64,000 nt of DNA from Enterococcus hulanensis (GTDB taxonomy: Bacteria; Bacillota; Bacilli; Lactobacillales; Enterococcaceae). The DNA lies in NCBI RefSeq assembly GCF_005405485.1, contig NZ_BJED01000005.1, positions 134,580-198,579 of the forward strand, read 5' to 3'. The notes below the pieces were generated by a model, which saw only the letters and a list, made by a program, of their open reading frames with translations, ran no database searches and was not told the origin of the DNA. The translations under genes and the position numbers were made by a program. Positions 19,291 to 28,425 of this stretch are shown one piece after another (positions within the stretch are counted from its first letter, which is position 1; every line of letters begins with the position of its first letter).

Positions 19291-19491
19291 TTATTTTTCT
19301 TTTCTGAAGGTTACGAGAATCGCACTTCTGGTCGCGATAACATTGGGCATATATGAATGGGTGACAAATTCCCAGCCTTCATTGGCCCGACTGTTGATCA
19401 AATCATCCAAGTGATCTAAATCCCCCGCACTGGCACTATCCTTAAACCATTTCACGGATGTTTCTAATACTTCGCTTTTGTAAGTCCACAT
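19291..19491 (-). CDS. DUF4177-like small protein
   Basis: Protein of 66 residues starting MWTYKSEV, with the DUF4177 pattern of a short beta-hairpin, a helix carrying LDDLINSRANEGWEFVTH and a closing strand ILVTFRKEK. The start at 19491 is set by AGGAGG 8 bp upstream; longer readings have no ribosome binding site. Function unknown. Confidence 0.75.
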   Translation of the reverse strand: MWTYKSEVLETSVKWFKDSASAGDLDHLDDLINSRANEGWEFVTHSYMPNVIATRSAILVTFRKEK

Positions 19492-19622
19492 ACCTAACGC
19501 CTCCTTTTTTATCATTATAGAATGGAAAAAAGGCAGCAGACGGGAATTGAAAGGATTGTTTCTAAAATAGACGGTGCAGCTGTAAATCACTATGTTTATA
19601 TGTAAAAAAAGAAACTATAGTT

Positions 19623-19997
19623 TCAGACGGATTCGCTATCTCTATCAGTCAGCATTTTTTGATAAGTCGCTTGTTTAGCTTCCAAAAAGGTCAGATGCTC
19701 ATCGATTTTTCTTCTTTCTGCTAACAGGCGGTTTCTTTGAGCAGCTAAAAGCTTCATGCGCTTTTCGATGGTCTGATCGCCTTGGCTGCGCAGCTGCGAA
19801 TATTTTTTGATTGTTTCTAGTGGCATACCGGTCTGCTTCAGGCGATATATGAAGCGCAGCCACTCGATGTCCGCGTCGCTGTATTCACGATAGCCGCTTT
19901 TATTTTTAGCCGGAGTGCTGATTCCCAGTTCTTCATAGTAACGCAGCGTGGGGATGCTAAAGCCGATCATTTTTGACACCTCGCTGATTTTATACAT
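19623..19997 (-). CDS. MerR-family transcriptional regulator
   Basis: Protein of 124 residues with an N-terminal MerR winged helix (MYKISEVSKMIGFSIPTLRYYEELGI) and a C-terminal coiled coil for dimerisation (about 80-115). It lacks a clear C-terminal cysteine metal site, so it more resembles aldehyde/redox-responsive MerR proteins. It is divergent from a carboxymuconolactone-decarboxylase-like gene whose promoter has the 19-bp spacer MerR proteins need. ATG 19997 follows AAGGAG. Confidence 0.88.
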   Translation of the reverse strand: MYKISEVSKMIGFSIPTLRYYEELGISTPAKNKSGYREYSDADIEWLRFIYRLKQTGMPLETIKKYSQLRSQGDQTIEKRMKLLAAQRNRLLAERRKIDEHLTFLEAKQATYQKMLTDRDSESV

Positions 19998-20038
19998 TGC
20001 TTTTCTCCTTACTTGTGAAAATTTTTTAACAGAAGCAC

Positions 20039-20069
20039 TTGCTGTCAAGTCCACTTGATAGTTTATAGT
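20039..20069 (+). promoter_or_regulatory. MerR-type promoter with 19-bp spacer
   Basis: TTGCTG (20039-20044) and TATAGT (20064-20069) are 19 bp apart, and the spacer holds the dyad CAAGTCCACTTG. This long spacer plus dyad is the hallmark of a promoter that a MerR protein twists into an active form. Confidence 0.75.
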
Positions 20070-20098
20070 ACTTTACCATAAAGGAGGCAGAGACTGCT

Positions 20099-20476
20099 AT
20101 GAGTGATAAAAGAATGGAACAAGGCATCAAGAATTTGAACATGATCGATGGTGAGGCTGGCGAACGGGTGATTCAGAATCTTCAGGATATCGCCCCAGAG
20201 GTTGGCCGTTATATTTTGGAGTTTGCCTTTGGCGATATCTATAATAATGAGACGCTGTCTTTTAGGGAACGGGAGATCATTACGATCACGAGTCTTTTGA
20301 CGCAGGGGGATACTAAAAATCAGCTGATGGTGCATATCAATGGTTCGCTGAATGTGGGGCTTACGGAAGAGGAGATCATTGAGGTGTTTACCCACTGTAT
20401 TCCTTATGTCGGTTTTCCGAAGGTTTTAAATGCAATTACAGTAGCCAAGAGTGTTTTTGCTGAAAGAAACGCTTAG
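20099..20476 (+). CDS. carboxymuconolactone decarboxylase family (AhpD-like) protein
   Basis: All-helical protein of 125 residues with the family pattern EREIITITSLLTQGDTKNQLMVHINGSLNVGLTEEEI. Only one cysteine (THCIPYVGF) is visible, not the CxxC of AhpD peroxidase helpers, so a decarboxylase-like or unknown activity is likelier. AAGGAGG precedes the ATG. It is probably controlled by the adjacent MerR protein and lies ahead of an SDR gene with its own upstream dyad. Confidence 0.8.
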   Translation: MSDKRMEQGIKNLNMIDGEAGERVIQNLQDIAPEVGRYILEFAFGDIYNNETLSFREREIITITSLLTQGDTKNQLMVHINGSLNVGLTEEEIIEVFTHCIPYVGFPKVLNAITVAKSVFAERNA

Positions 20477-20501
20477 TCGGAGACGCAATTTTCACAAGCT
20501 A

Positions 20502-20541
20502 TTGACATTCCCCTACTATCTTAGGTACCGTTAGTATAGTA
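20502..20541 (+). promoter_or_regulatory. candidate promoter/operator of the SDR gene
   Basis: TTGACA at 20502-20507 is followed by an imperfect inverted repeat centred on GGTACC (20524-20529), with flanking ACTATCTTA and GTTAGTATAGT arms. Spacing to a -10 is not canonical, which would suit a MerR-activated promoter, possibly the same regulator; this is tentative. Confidence 0.45.
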
Positions 20542-20573
20542 CCAATGAATACGCTATCAAAGAAGGAGGAGAA

Positions 20574-21347
20574 ATGTATATGTTTGATTTAAATGGAAAA
20601 GTAGCAGTGGTAACAGGTGCAAGCAGCGGGTTAGGTCGGGATGCGGCGATCGCTTATGCGCAGGCTGGTGCGGATGTAGTTTTACTGGCTAGACGTTTGG
20701 AACGGTTAGAAGAAGTCGCAGAAGAGATCAAAAAGATCGGGCGCGATGTGTTGGCGATCAAAATGGATGTCACAGATGAAGAAAATGTCAAAGCCGGAAT
20801 TCAACAGGCTTATGATCACTTTGGACATCTGGATATTCTGCTGAACAATGCGGGAATCGCGGTGCGCGGCGGTGTTGATTCCTTAACCGTGGAAGACTTT
20901 GACAAGTCCATGGATGTCAATGTGAAGGGAATTTTCCTAGTCAGCAAATACGTAGTGAAACACATGATGGACAATAACTACGGACGAATCGTCAATGTCG
21001 CTTCGATCAACGCGGTCATGGCGGACAAGGATGATGTGTTCATTCGTCATTCATACAATGCCAGCAAAGCAGCAGTTTTAGGACTGACAAAAGGAATGGC
21101 AGCCAGCTATGGGAAATACAACATCACTACCAATGCGATCGGACCAGGCCTGTTTGAGTCTGAAATGACAGAAGACACCTTGTTCAAATCAGAAGACTTC
21201 TTAAACCTATACCAAGGCTTGAATCCAATGAGCCGTCCAGGCAAACATGGGGAATTAAATGGTACGATCCTCTACTTCTCAAGTGATGCGTCCAGCTATA
21301 CGAATGGGCAATTCATCGTAGTTGATGGCGGGATGTCGATCGTTTAA
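20574..21347 (+). CDS. SDR-family oxidoreductase
   Basis: Short-chain dehydrogenase of 257 residues: VTGASSGLGRDAA near residue 14, NNAG near 91, catalytic Ser in NVASINAVMA and YNASKAAV. Substrate is unknown; it resembles gluconate/3-oxoacyl-type SDRs. Two ATGs (20574 and 20580) lie 4 and 10 bp after AAGGAGG, so the start is uncertain by two residues. Likely part of the MerR-controlled module. Confidence 0.85.
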   Translation: MYMFDLNGKVAVVTGASSGLGRDAAIAYAQAGADVVLLARRLERLEEVAEEIKKIGRDVLAIKMDVTDEENVKAGIQQAYDHFGHLDILLNNAGIAVRGGVDSLTVEDFDKSMDVNVKGIFLVSKYVVKHMMDNNYGRIVNVASINAVMADKDDVFIRHSYNASKAAVLGLTKGMAASYGKYNITTNAIGPGLFESEMTEDTLFKSEDFLNLYQGLNPMSRPGKHGELNGTILYFSSDASSYTNGQFIVVDGGMSIV

Positions 21348-21360
21348 GCAAAAAATTCGG

Positions 21361-21393
21361 GGCACTTTCTCAACGCGAGAGAGTGCTTTTTTT
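21361..21393 (+). terminator. rho-independent terminator
   Basis: Stem GCACTTTCTC / GAGAGAGTGC followed by seven T. Confidence 0.88.
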
Positions 21394-21477
21394 GATTTAT
21401 AAATTACTGTCCTCATTTGCTGTTATGTTTGCTACAATCAATAGGTGATAAATACTGAGAGAACAGGAAGGGTACAA

Positions 21478-23013
21478 ATGAAAAATTGTCCAAATTGTGG
21501 TCATGAAAATTTGGCTGATGCGCGTTTTTGTGAAGAGTGCGGGCAGCCATTTGCCATAGAAGTTTCCGAAGAGCCAGTCATTGCGGAAGAGGAGCAGCAG
21601 GAGCTGGAAAAGAAACGCTTCTGTCCAAATTGCGGCGAGTCCATTCCGGCAGACGCTGATTTTTGTCCGAATTGCGGACATCCGTTAAAAGCAGCGGTGC
21701 GTCCGGCAACTACGGTGAGAAAGCCGTTATCAAAGAAACAAAAAATCGCAATCGGTACGGGAGCTGCGATCGTAGTGCTGCTAATCGGCGGTTTTCTGTT
21801 CAGCCGTCATTATTACAGCTATCCGCAGCAGTTGAGCCGCTTGGAGCAAACCTTCAAAACACAAGATCCGGAAAAAATCGCGGAGGTCGTGACTTCGGAG
21901 GACCCTAATTACCAAGTATCGGCGGCCAATCTGAAAAAATTTGTCAGCTACTATCAAGAAAGCAGCCATAAAGCCGATTTTGCTGATTTTTTGACGGATC
22001 TGAAAACAAATCCCAGCCATTTGTCAGACTTCTCACTTCAAACCAAGGGAAAATATCTAGGACTATTTCCACGCTACCAGTTGGTGATCCAGCCGGTCTA
22101 TCTGACAGTTACGACCGATCAAGCTGGCATGGCGCTGTCGTTAGATGATAAGAAATTAGCGACCTCTAAAGGAAGCAACTACCAGACGACTTGGGGACCG
22201 CTAACACCGGGCAGCTATCAGGTCGAGGGGAAATTAGACAACGAGAAATCAGTCTCTAAGCAAGCGTTGATGCGCTACAATAACCCTGAGTTTGAGACAA
22301 ACAGTCATGTGACTATCAATCTGCACAAGATTTCTTTTAAAGTTACGTCGAATGTCGACGGAGCGAAGGTTTTGCTGAATGACAAGGAAGTCGGAACGAT
22401 CGAAAAAGGGCAGGCAGAGATCAAAGATGTCGTTTGGCATCAGGGAATGGAGGTCCAGCTGACCTTCAAAGCAGCCAGCGATCAGCTGAAAAGCGATACG
22501 TATCAAATCGCAGCATCTGAATTTTCGGCGGATGATTATGATGAAGACAGCTATGCTTCAGCGATCAATCTAGATTTTGACCATGTTCAATCAGCGGCAG
22601 ATGTTCAGAATTTCTTGGACAGCCTGTACAACGATCTGTCGGGTTATACTTCGAGGTACGGTGCTTTCGGTGCAGCGCAAAAGAGCGAACTGGCGGAGTA
22701 TTTTGTTAATGGTCTGAGTAATGCGGATGAAAAGGACTTCGAGAAATTCATCAATGATATTCGTACCAGCGGCAAGAAATCACGGGTCGATGCCAAAGCC
22801 AAAGTCGAATCGGTCAGCATGACCGGCAAAGATGTCTACACTGTTCAATACTTGATTTATTACGATACCGTCTACACTGATGATACGGATGACGTGAGTG
22901 AAGTCTTCCGCTATAAGAAGGCCACGCTGCGCTATGACGAAGACGAAGCAAAATTCCAGATCGACAACCTCGGAGGAGCAGAGAACTTTGAGAGAGTCAG
23001 CGGAGGTGCATAG
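21478..23013 (+). CDS. TcaA/YvbJ-like membrane protein with two zinc ribbons
   Basis: Protein of 511 residues. Two zinc ribbons at the N terminus (CPNCGHENLADARFCEECG and CPNCGESIPADADFCPNCG) are cytoplasmic; one transmembrane helix (about 96-114, IGTGAAIVVLLIGGFLF) follows, and the rest is extracellular. The outside part contains TcaA-like domains, including PGSYQVEGKLDNEKSV and a PEGA-like FKVTSNVDGAKVLLNDKEVG segment. Relatives in staphylococci affect cell-wall antibiotic susceptibility; that role here is inference. Start 21478 is set by GGAAGGG and the first zinc ribbon. Confidence 0.8.
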   Translation: MKNCPNCGHENLADARFCEECGQPFAIEVSEEPVIAEEEQQELEKKRFCPNCGESIPADADFCPNCGHPLKAAVRPATTVRKPLSKKQKIAIGTGAAIVVLLIGGFLFSRHYYSYPQQLSRLEQTFKTQDPEKIAEVVTSEDPNYQVSAANLKKFVSYYQESSHKADFADFLTDLKTNPSHLSDFSLQTKGKYLGLFPRYQLVIQPVYLTVTTDQAGMALSLDDKKLATSKGSNYQTTWGPLTPGSYQVEGKLDNEKSVSKQALMRYNNPEFETNSHVTINLHKISFKVTSNVDGAKVLLNDKEVGTIEKGQAEIKDVVWHQGMEVQLTFKAASDQLKSDTYQIAASEFSADDYDEDSYASAINLDFDHVQSAADVQNFLDSLYNDLSGYTSRYGAFGAAQKSELAEYFVNGLSNADEKDFEKFINDIRTSGKKSRVDAKAKVESVSMTGKDVYTVQYLIYYDTVYTDDTDDVSEVFRYKKATLRYDEDEAKFQIDNLGGAENFERVSGGA

Positions 23014-23014
23014 G

Positions 23015-23046
23015 AAAAGGGATGCCATGATCGGCATCCCTTTTTT
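23015..23046 (+). terminator. rho-independent terminator
   Basis: Stem AAAAGGGATGCC / GGCATCCCTTTT with a T run. Confidence 0.9.
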
Positions 23047-23546
23047 ATATGCTCAAAAAACAATTGGCTGATAAGGATAAAATTCTAATTATAAGAAAGT
23101 AACTAGTTGTTTTTTGCTCAAATAAAGAAGAAAAAAACTTTTTTTGAGATTGATATTGGTGCGATTGTTCCATAGTGAAGTATTCCTTAAAGAAAACTTA
23201 AGATGATAATAATGGCTATTTACTGAAAAGCGATAGTGGGTCGATACAAGCGTGCAATATATGCAGATTATAAACACTATAAAATAGAAAGTAATTTTAT
23301 TGTCTCCATTGAAAAACATCAATGAATAATAAAGTTTTAAGAAAGATAATCTTTTTTAAAATGACATCATTACTGTCGGGTTATTTGTGTTTTGCAAAAT
23401 TATAAATTAACAAAAAACGATTTATAGACTGTGTAAAATCAATATAAAAATGTCCGTTATAATTTAATTATCATTTTTCAGAATAAAAATATAAAAAACA
23501 AGTATTTGGTATGTTAGGCTGTAAAACGTGAAGGAGGTGAGAAGAA
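23047..23546. other. AT-rich gap before the surface-protein cluster
   Basis: About 500 bp of very AT-rich DNA with no convincing gene on either strand. A possible -10 (TATAAT, 23458-23463) lies about 85 bp before the first surface gene but lacks a good -35, and AGGAGGTGAG at 23531-23540 is the ribosome binding site of that gene. Confidence 0.5.
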
Positions 23547-26204
23547 ATGAGGAAACACAGAATTATTTCTACATTATTATTATTTACCATATTATTACCA
23601 AGTATGAGTGTTTCTGTAGCTAACGCAAACGAGGTGACTAAATCTTCGGTCATTACATCTAAAGAATCCGAATTAGGCAAAATAAGTGATTTAGAGGTTT
23701 CTGACAATAGTGCGACCAAAGCTGCGGGCGGCAGAGATACGGAAAGTTTCGACTCTGAAACAGAAACAACTGAAACGACGGAAAGTTCTAATGAGAAGAC
23801 AGAAACAACCGAAAGTACTGAAACTGAAGAGAAGGATGCAGAAGTAAAAGAAGCCCAGATTCAACCACAAGCACTTGGGGAGGCGCTAGTTGATTCGTGG
23901 GCTGATTTTGTTACTGCTATTCGCGATGAGACTGTGACTAAGATTATCTTGACCGGAAGCTTTGAGAATCCGAGTGATATTGATGCTCAGCTTTCCAGTT
24001 ATGTACGGAAAAATGATTTAGAAATTGATGGTCAGGATTTTCGTGTGGATTTTAAGTCCACTTCGATTTATTTGGGACAGCCGAGTAATGCGCTTGGAGC
24101 ATTCCATATGCATGATATTGTCTTGAACCAAAAATATGGATTAGGACCTTCAGAAGATATTGTCGGTACAAGACTAAACTATCCGAATGGTGGTAAATGG
24201 ACGTATCGCTTCGGTAATATCACGACAGAGCCGGGCGTTAAGCGGTTAGCCAGAGCCTCTCATTCAGAAGTGACTGTTTACGGCGAGATGAACATTGATA
24301 CGCGTGGAGAAAACTTTTACTTAGGTAGTTTGATTATGGAGGATGGCACGAACTATAAAGGGAATGTCAATGATAATAATTATTCAGTTTTTTGGTATAA
24401 CGTGCCAGCGAGTGCAACTTCAACTGGTGCATCCAAAGAATTTACGATTGGAAAAAATTGTCGTGTCGATGTCGGACAGACACAAACAGCCGGTCGAACT
24501 TATCCGGCGGTTTTTGATAAGTACCTAGCGCTAACCGTTGGCGAGAACAGCGTCTTTAATGTTGATATGCCTGGTAATGCGGTTCGTTTTGATACAGATG
24601 GTTCCGGGATGACAATCAAAAAGGGCGCCATTGTAAACCTGACGAGTAAACAGACAGCTGGTTCGATCGTAGCTTTTAGTGATGATAATACGTATCTAAA
24701 AGCTGAGACAGGCAGCTTCTTTTATGTCATTGGAAACAGTAACCAGCCGTTGATCAATTTATCAGCGGATGCATTGGGAACGGGTAATATTGCTAGAACG
24801 GGGAACAGCTTTGTTTTAGATAGTCCAGCTCAGTATGACTTACGAAACTTGAATGATAGTAAAACGGCAGTGAATTTAGCGTACAACAATCGTGCGGACA
24901 ATACATTTACTATTCTGGATTCAGATATTGATTTGTGGAATGTTGGTGTCCCTGTTTTAGGACCATCTAGTGAAGTCTATGCAAAAGTACCTAGTTTACA
25001 AGTCAACGGAAGCGGAACAAAAGAGGTTGTCGCTACATCTGTTACAGGATTGGATCAATTTAAGCAAGCGAAGTATCGGCGGATTTCGGGGATGAATCAG
25101 GAGCCAGAAATTGAGTGGCTGCCGATTACTGATGCGGATAAGACCTTGAGAGGTCGAGTGGTTATTGGTCAAGTCCCAGATAATAATGGGTTAGTAGGTG
25201 GAGAAATTACCTACATCCCAGTCTACGCGTCTAAAAATCAAGCAAAGGTGACACTAACTGACACATATGGCAATGTCAGAACGGATCTGATGACCGATGA
25301 AAACGGATACATTCATTATACGGATATCAGTAATCCTGTTCAGTTTCAAAAAGCCGAAGAGATTGTCTCCGGGATCGCTGAACGCGGTCCGTGGATAACC
25401 CCCACGCCGATAGAGACGACTGTCATTGACGTAACACCACCAGAACCCGCTAAAGTAGATCATGCGGATGGCATCCAAAGCATTACTACTAAGCTAACGG
25501 GAACTGGGGAGCCAAATAGTATTATAACACTAACCTTGAACGGTACACCAACAACAATTCCTGCGGTGGTAGTCGGCGCAGACGGTAAATGGGAGATCGA
25601 TATTTCGAGCTTGAATTTAGTTATGGGCGACGTTATTCAGTTCTTTTTACAAGACCAAAGCGGTCTGATTACAGAACTAGAACCTGCTGAACGACCTAGC
25701 ACGAATGATGCAACCGGAAATATCAATCCTGCAGCCGATATGAACTATCGCGATGCAACCTTTAAGGAAGGGACGAAGATTACTGTAGTCGGGGTCTTGT
25801 CTTTAGTGACGATTCCTGATGGACTAGAGTTTGGTGATAATCTCGTGTCAAATAAGACCGAAAATTATCGTCCGGCCGTTAATGGCGATCTAGTTGTTTC
25901 AGATACTCGCGGTGGAGCTAAAAAACCGTGGCGATTAACCTTGAGTCAATCGGAAGTGCTGAAGAATGGATCGATTTCACTTGAAGATGCGTTGTATTAC
26001 AAGTCTCAATTAGGAGAAATGCAGATTACAACTGTTTCTCAAATAGTGGAATCAGATACATTTGCTTCTGATGGGTCGAAAGATATTTCAGCAACTTGGT
26101 TAGGCGATGAGGGCTTTAAACTAACAGTCCCAGTCGAAAAACAACGAGTTGGTGATTATTCAGGAAAATTGTTATGGAAATTAGAAGATGTCCCAGGAAA
26201 TTAG
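23547..26204 (+). CDS. cscC: large WxL-domain surface protein (CscC-like)
   Basis: Secreted protein of 885 residues. A signal peptide ends near VANANE (residue 28); a Ser/Thr/Glu-rich region (about 60-115) is followed by a pectate-lyase-like beta region (about 120-480), an Ig-like unit with LTGTGEPNSIITLTLNGTP (about 650) and a C-terminal WxL domain. Both WxL motifs are present: KPWRLTLSQ and LLWKLEDVPGN at the end. WxL domains bind peptidoglycan non-covalently. It is the first gene of a csc-type cluster. Confidence 0.85.
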   Translation: MRKHRIISTLLLFTILLPSMSVSVANANEVTKSSVITSKESELGKISDLEVSDNSATKAAGGRDTESFDSETETTETTESSNEKTETTESTETEEKDAEVKEAQIQPQALGEALVDSWADFVTAIRDETVTKIILTGSFENPSDIDAQLSSYVRKNDLEIDGQDFRVDFKSTSIYLGQPSNALGAFHMHDIVLNQKYGLGPSEDIVGTRLNYPNGGKWTYRFGNITTEPGVKRLARASHSEVTVYGEMNIDTRGENFYLGSLIMEDGTNYKGNVNDNNYSVFWYNVPASATSTGASKEFTIGKNCRVDVGQTQTAGRTYPAVFDKYLALTVGENSVFNVDMPGNAVRFDTDGSGMTIKKGAIVNLTSKQTAGSIVAFSDDNTYLKAETGSFFYVIGNSNQPLINLSADALGTGNIARTGNSFVLDSPAQYDLRNLNDSKTAVNLAYNNRADNTFTILDSDIDLWNVGVPVLGPSSEVYAKVPSLQVNGSGTKEVVATSVTGLDQFKQAKYRRISGMNQEPEIEWLPITDADKTLRGRVVIGQVPDNNGLVGGEITYIPVYASKNQAKVTLTDTYGNVRTDLMTDENGYIHYTDISNPVQFQKAEEIVSGIAERGPWITPTPIETTVIDVTPPEPAKVDHADGIQSITTKLTGTGEPNSIITLTLNGTPTTIPAVVVGADGKWEIDISSLNLVMGDVIQFFLQDQSGLITELEPAERPSTNDATGNINPAADMNYRDATFKEGTKITVVGVLSLVTIPDGLEFGDNLVSNKTENYRPAVNGDLVVSDTRGGAKKPWRLTLSQSEVLKNGSISLEDALYYKSQLGEMQITTVSQIVESDTFASDGSKDISATWLGDEGFKLTVPVEKQRVGDYSGKLLWKLEDVPGN

Positions 26205-26212
26205 GTGAGTAA

Positions 26213-26629
26213 ATGAAACGATTATTGATAAAAGGATTGCTAGTAGGGATACTTCTATTTATCGCTAAACCTGCCTTTGCGGCAGAAGCGAACTATGATA
26301 GTAATGGCGTCACAACTTTTTATGGAGAGTATGAATACCCTAAAGACGATCCTAAGGAAGAGCCTAAAGAAGATCCTAAAGGGGAAGAACCTGGAAAAAC
26401 TGAGGAACCTGGTAAAGCTTCTTCAAGTAATAGAACACAGGGAACTGCACCAGCAACGACAGCTAATCAGTCGAGAAGTTTACCGTCTTATAAGGGAGAA
26501 GGAAAAATCCTCCCAGCAACTGGTGATACTTCAACTTTTCTGACATCCTTGATTGGGTTTGCCTTGCTAACACTAGTATTTTTTAAATTAAAGGAGGGCG
26601 AGAATCCTGAAAAAAATTCAATCATTTAG
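26213..26629 (+). CDS. cscD: small LPXTG-type cell-wall protein (CscD-like)
   Basis: Protein of 138 residues with a signal peptide (cleavage near AFAAEA), a Lys/Glu/Pro-rich spacer (about 45-70) and a sortase motif LPATGDTS followed by a hydrophobic helix and a charged tail. It starts 8 bp after the large WxL gene and its end overlaps the next WxL gene by 23 bp. Such small LPXTG proteins are standard members of csc clusters and may be anchored by the sortase encoded at 30297. Confidence 0.85.
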   Translation: MKRLLIKGLLVGILLFIAKPAFAAEANYDSNGVTTFYGEYEYPKDDPKEEPKEDPKGEEPGKTEEPGKASSSNRTQGTAPATTANQSRSLPSYKGEGKILPATGDTSTFLTSLIGFALLTLVFFKLKEGENPEKNSII

Positions 26630-27332
26630 TTTTCTCCTCCTAGCCTTTTTATTATTGGTCTGTGGAACAGCAGTTCATGCAGCAGACGATACAGAAACAC
26701 ATTTGGGTTATCAAGAAGGTGGAGGAATCACGATCAAACCACTTGATCCATTGGGTCCAGAGCCGACGAAACCAGTTGAGCCGATCGACCCAACTGATCC
26801 ACTAGGACCGCCGGCAGGTACTGGCGGCAGTCTGTCACTCGATTTTGCTTCGAGCTTCCAATTTGGAAATCAAGCAATTACTACGAGTAATAGAACGTAT
26901 TATGCACTGGCGCAAGAATATACCGATTTTGACGGAATAAAGAAAACTGGCCCGAACTATGTTCAGGTCTCAGATGTCCGCGGAACTGGTAAAGGCTGGC
27001 AGTTAAGTGTGAAACAAAATGGACAATTTCAAACCGCAGCCGCACAGGAATTATCTGGCGCCGAATTGGTTTTGAAAAATGGCGAGATGGTTTCGAATCT
27101 TTCCAGCACCTATGCACCGACTGCCACTGACACGATCACATTGCCGTTGTCAACGGAGATCGATGTTATTAACGCTGAGACAGACAAAGGAATCGGCACG
27201 TGGTTGTATCGGTTTGGCTCTGACGAAACAAGTGGAGGAAACTCAGTCCAATTAACGGTTCCCGGCAAAGCGGTAAAATACGCAAAACAATATCAGACTT
27301 CATTAACTTGGAGTTTAAAAAATGTACCATAA
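26607..27332 (+). CDS. cscB: WxL-domain surface protein with apparent CTG start
   Basis: Protein of about 241 residues. A complete signal peptide (KKIQSFSFLLLAFLLLV, then AVHAADD) is encoded in frame only if translation begins at CTG 26607-26609, which lies 8 bp after a perfect AAGGAGGG; no ATG, GTG or TTG fits. The next in-frame start (TTG 26655) would delete most of the signal peptide. A Pro-rich stretch (about 35-60) precedes the WxL domain with GKGWQLSVKQNG and SLTWSLKNVP at the end. It lacks the usual terminal GN. The start overlaps the LPXTG gene. Confidence 0.8.
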   Translation: MKKIQSFSFLLLAFLLLVCGTAVHAADDTETHLGYQEGGGITIKPLDPLGPEPTKPVEPIDPTDPLGPPAGTGGSLSLDFASSFQFGNQAITTSNRTYYALAQEYTDFDGIKKTGPNYVQVSDVRGTGKGWQLSVKQNGQFQTAAAQELSGAELVLKNGEMVSNLSSTYAPTATDTITLPLSTEIDVINAETDKGIGTWLYRFGSDETSGGNSVQLTVPGKAVKYAKQYQTSLTWSLKNVP

Positions 27333-27345
27333 AAGGAGAAATAAT

Positions 27346-28125
27346 ATGAAAGCAACTAAATTAATAGCAGTCGCAACATTAGCGGCATTATCACTTTCAA
27401 CAGTTGGCGGTGTGGTATCTCACGCAGCTGGAGCTGAGTATGAATCAAATGGAGCTGTGGAATTTATTCCAAACACTGATCCAACCGATCCAGTCGATCC
27501 AACTGATCCTGATCCCAACAACCCGGTTGAACCAATCGATCCAACTGATCCAACTGGACCAAATCCTGGGACAGCCGGACCATTATCAATCGACTATGCT
27601 TCATCACTAGATTTTGGTTTGAACAAAATTTCTAATATGGATGAAGTTTACTACGCTCGAGCGCAGCAGTTTTCAGATGGCCGAGCAGCGACAGGCAACT
27701 ATGTCCAAGTCACTGATAAACGCGGGAACAATGAAGGCTGGACGTTGAAAGTTAAACAAAATGGTCAATTTGCTGCTGCAAGCACGTTGAATGATACCTT
27801 AACAGGTTCTGCGGTTTCATTGATTGACGCTGCTGTAGACAGCAAATCAACCGCTGTCTTCCCAACTGCTGCTGCAACGATTGATTTAGATCCAGCAGGT
27901 GCAGAAAGCTTAGTAATGTCAGCCAAAGACGGCGAAGGTAACGGAACATTCGTTGATGTTTGGGGAGACGTAGAAACAGTGAAAGAAACAGATAGAAATG
28001 GTGTTGAAGTAGACGCTGAAGTAAACAAAGCAATCACATTGTCTGTACCAGGCAGCACACCTAAAGATGCAGTGAAATACAGCACGTTGCTGACATGGAG
28101 CTTATCAGACGTACCAGGCAACTAA
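27346..28125 (+). CDS. cscB: WxL-domain surface protein
   Basis: Protein of 259 residues with signal peptide (cleavage near SHAAGAEYES), a Pro/Asp repeat region (NTDPTDPVDPTDPDP, about 40-75) and a C-terminal WxL domain: EGWTLKVKQNG and LLTWSLSDVPGN. The ATG at 27346 follows AAAAGGAG. It is paralogous to the genes on both sides, consistent with duplication within the cluster. Such proteins coat the cell wall and bind peptidoglycan through the WxL domain. Confidence 0.9.
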   Translation: MKATKLIAVATLAALSLSTVGGVVSHAAGAEYESNGAVEFIPNTDPTDPVDPTDPDPNNPVEPIDPTDPTGPNPGTAGPLSIDYASSLDFGLNKISNMDEVYYARAQQFSDGRAATGNYVQVTDKRGNNEGWTLKVKQNGQFAAASTLNDTLTGSAVSLIDAAVDSKSTAVFPTAAATIDLDPAGAESLVMSAKDGEGNGTFVDVWGDVETVKETDRNGVEVDAEVNKAITLSVPGSTPKDAVKYSTLLTWSLSDVPGN

Positions 28126-28134
28126 TCCAACATA

Positions 28135-28420
28135 AAAAAGGATGTCAGTTTGCCAGTTTTACTTCTTGCTTTGGCAAGTTAGTAAAATGGTATGCGCAAT
28201 GACAATCAGATTCATTTTTCCGGGTTTTTGGAAAAATAAATTCTTTAAAATGAAAAAGGATGTCAGTTCCTCTTTTCGCAGTGTGTTTCATACAAAAGCA
28301 AAATGAAAAATAAAGCCTGTTCTCGCTATGGAAGTTTAGTGGAATGATATACGGCTTGAAAATCAGACTTATTTTTCCGGTTTTTGGAAAAATAAATTCT
28401 TTAAAATGAAAAAGGAGAAT
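28135..28420 (+). repeat. two tandem copies of the dispersed intergenic element
   Basis: Two copies, about 28135-28255 and 28256-28420, lie between two WxL genes. Copy 1 has a long hairpin: TTTTACT (about 28157-28163) and TTGC pair with GCAA and AGTAAAA; the corresponding hairpin at 63830-63856 has changed both arms together. Both copies end in a hairpin around TTTTTCC...GGAAAAA and the same TTCTTTAAAATGAAAAAGGA tail, which places a ribosome-binding-like GGA next to the following gene. They fill the 300-bp gap completely. Confidence 0.75.
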
Positions 28421-28425
28421 CAACC

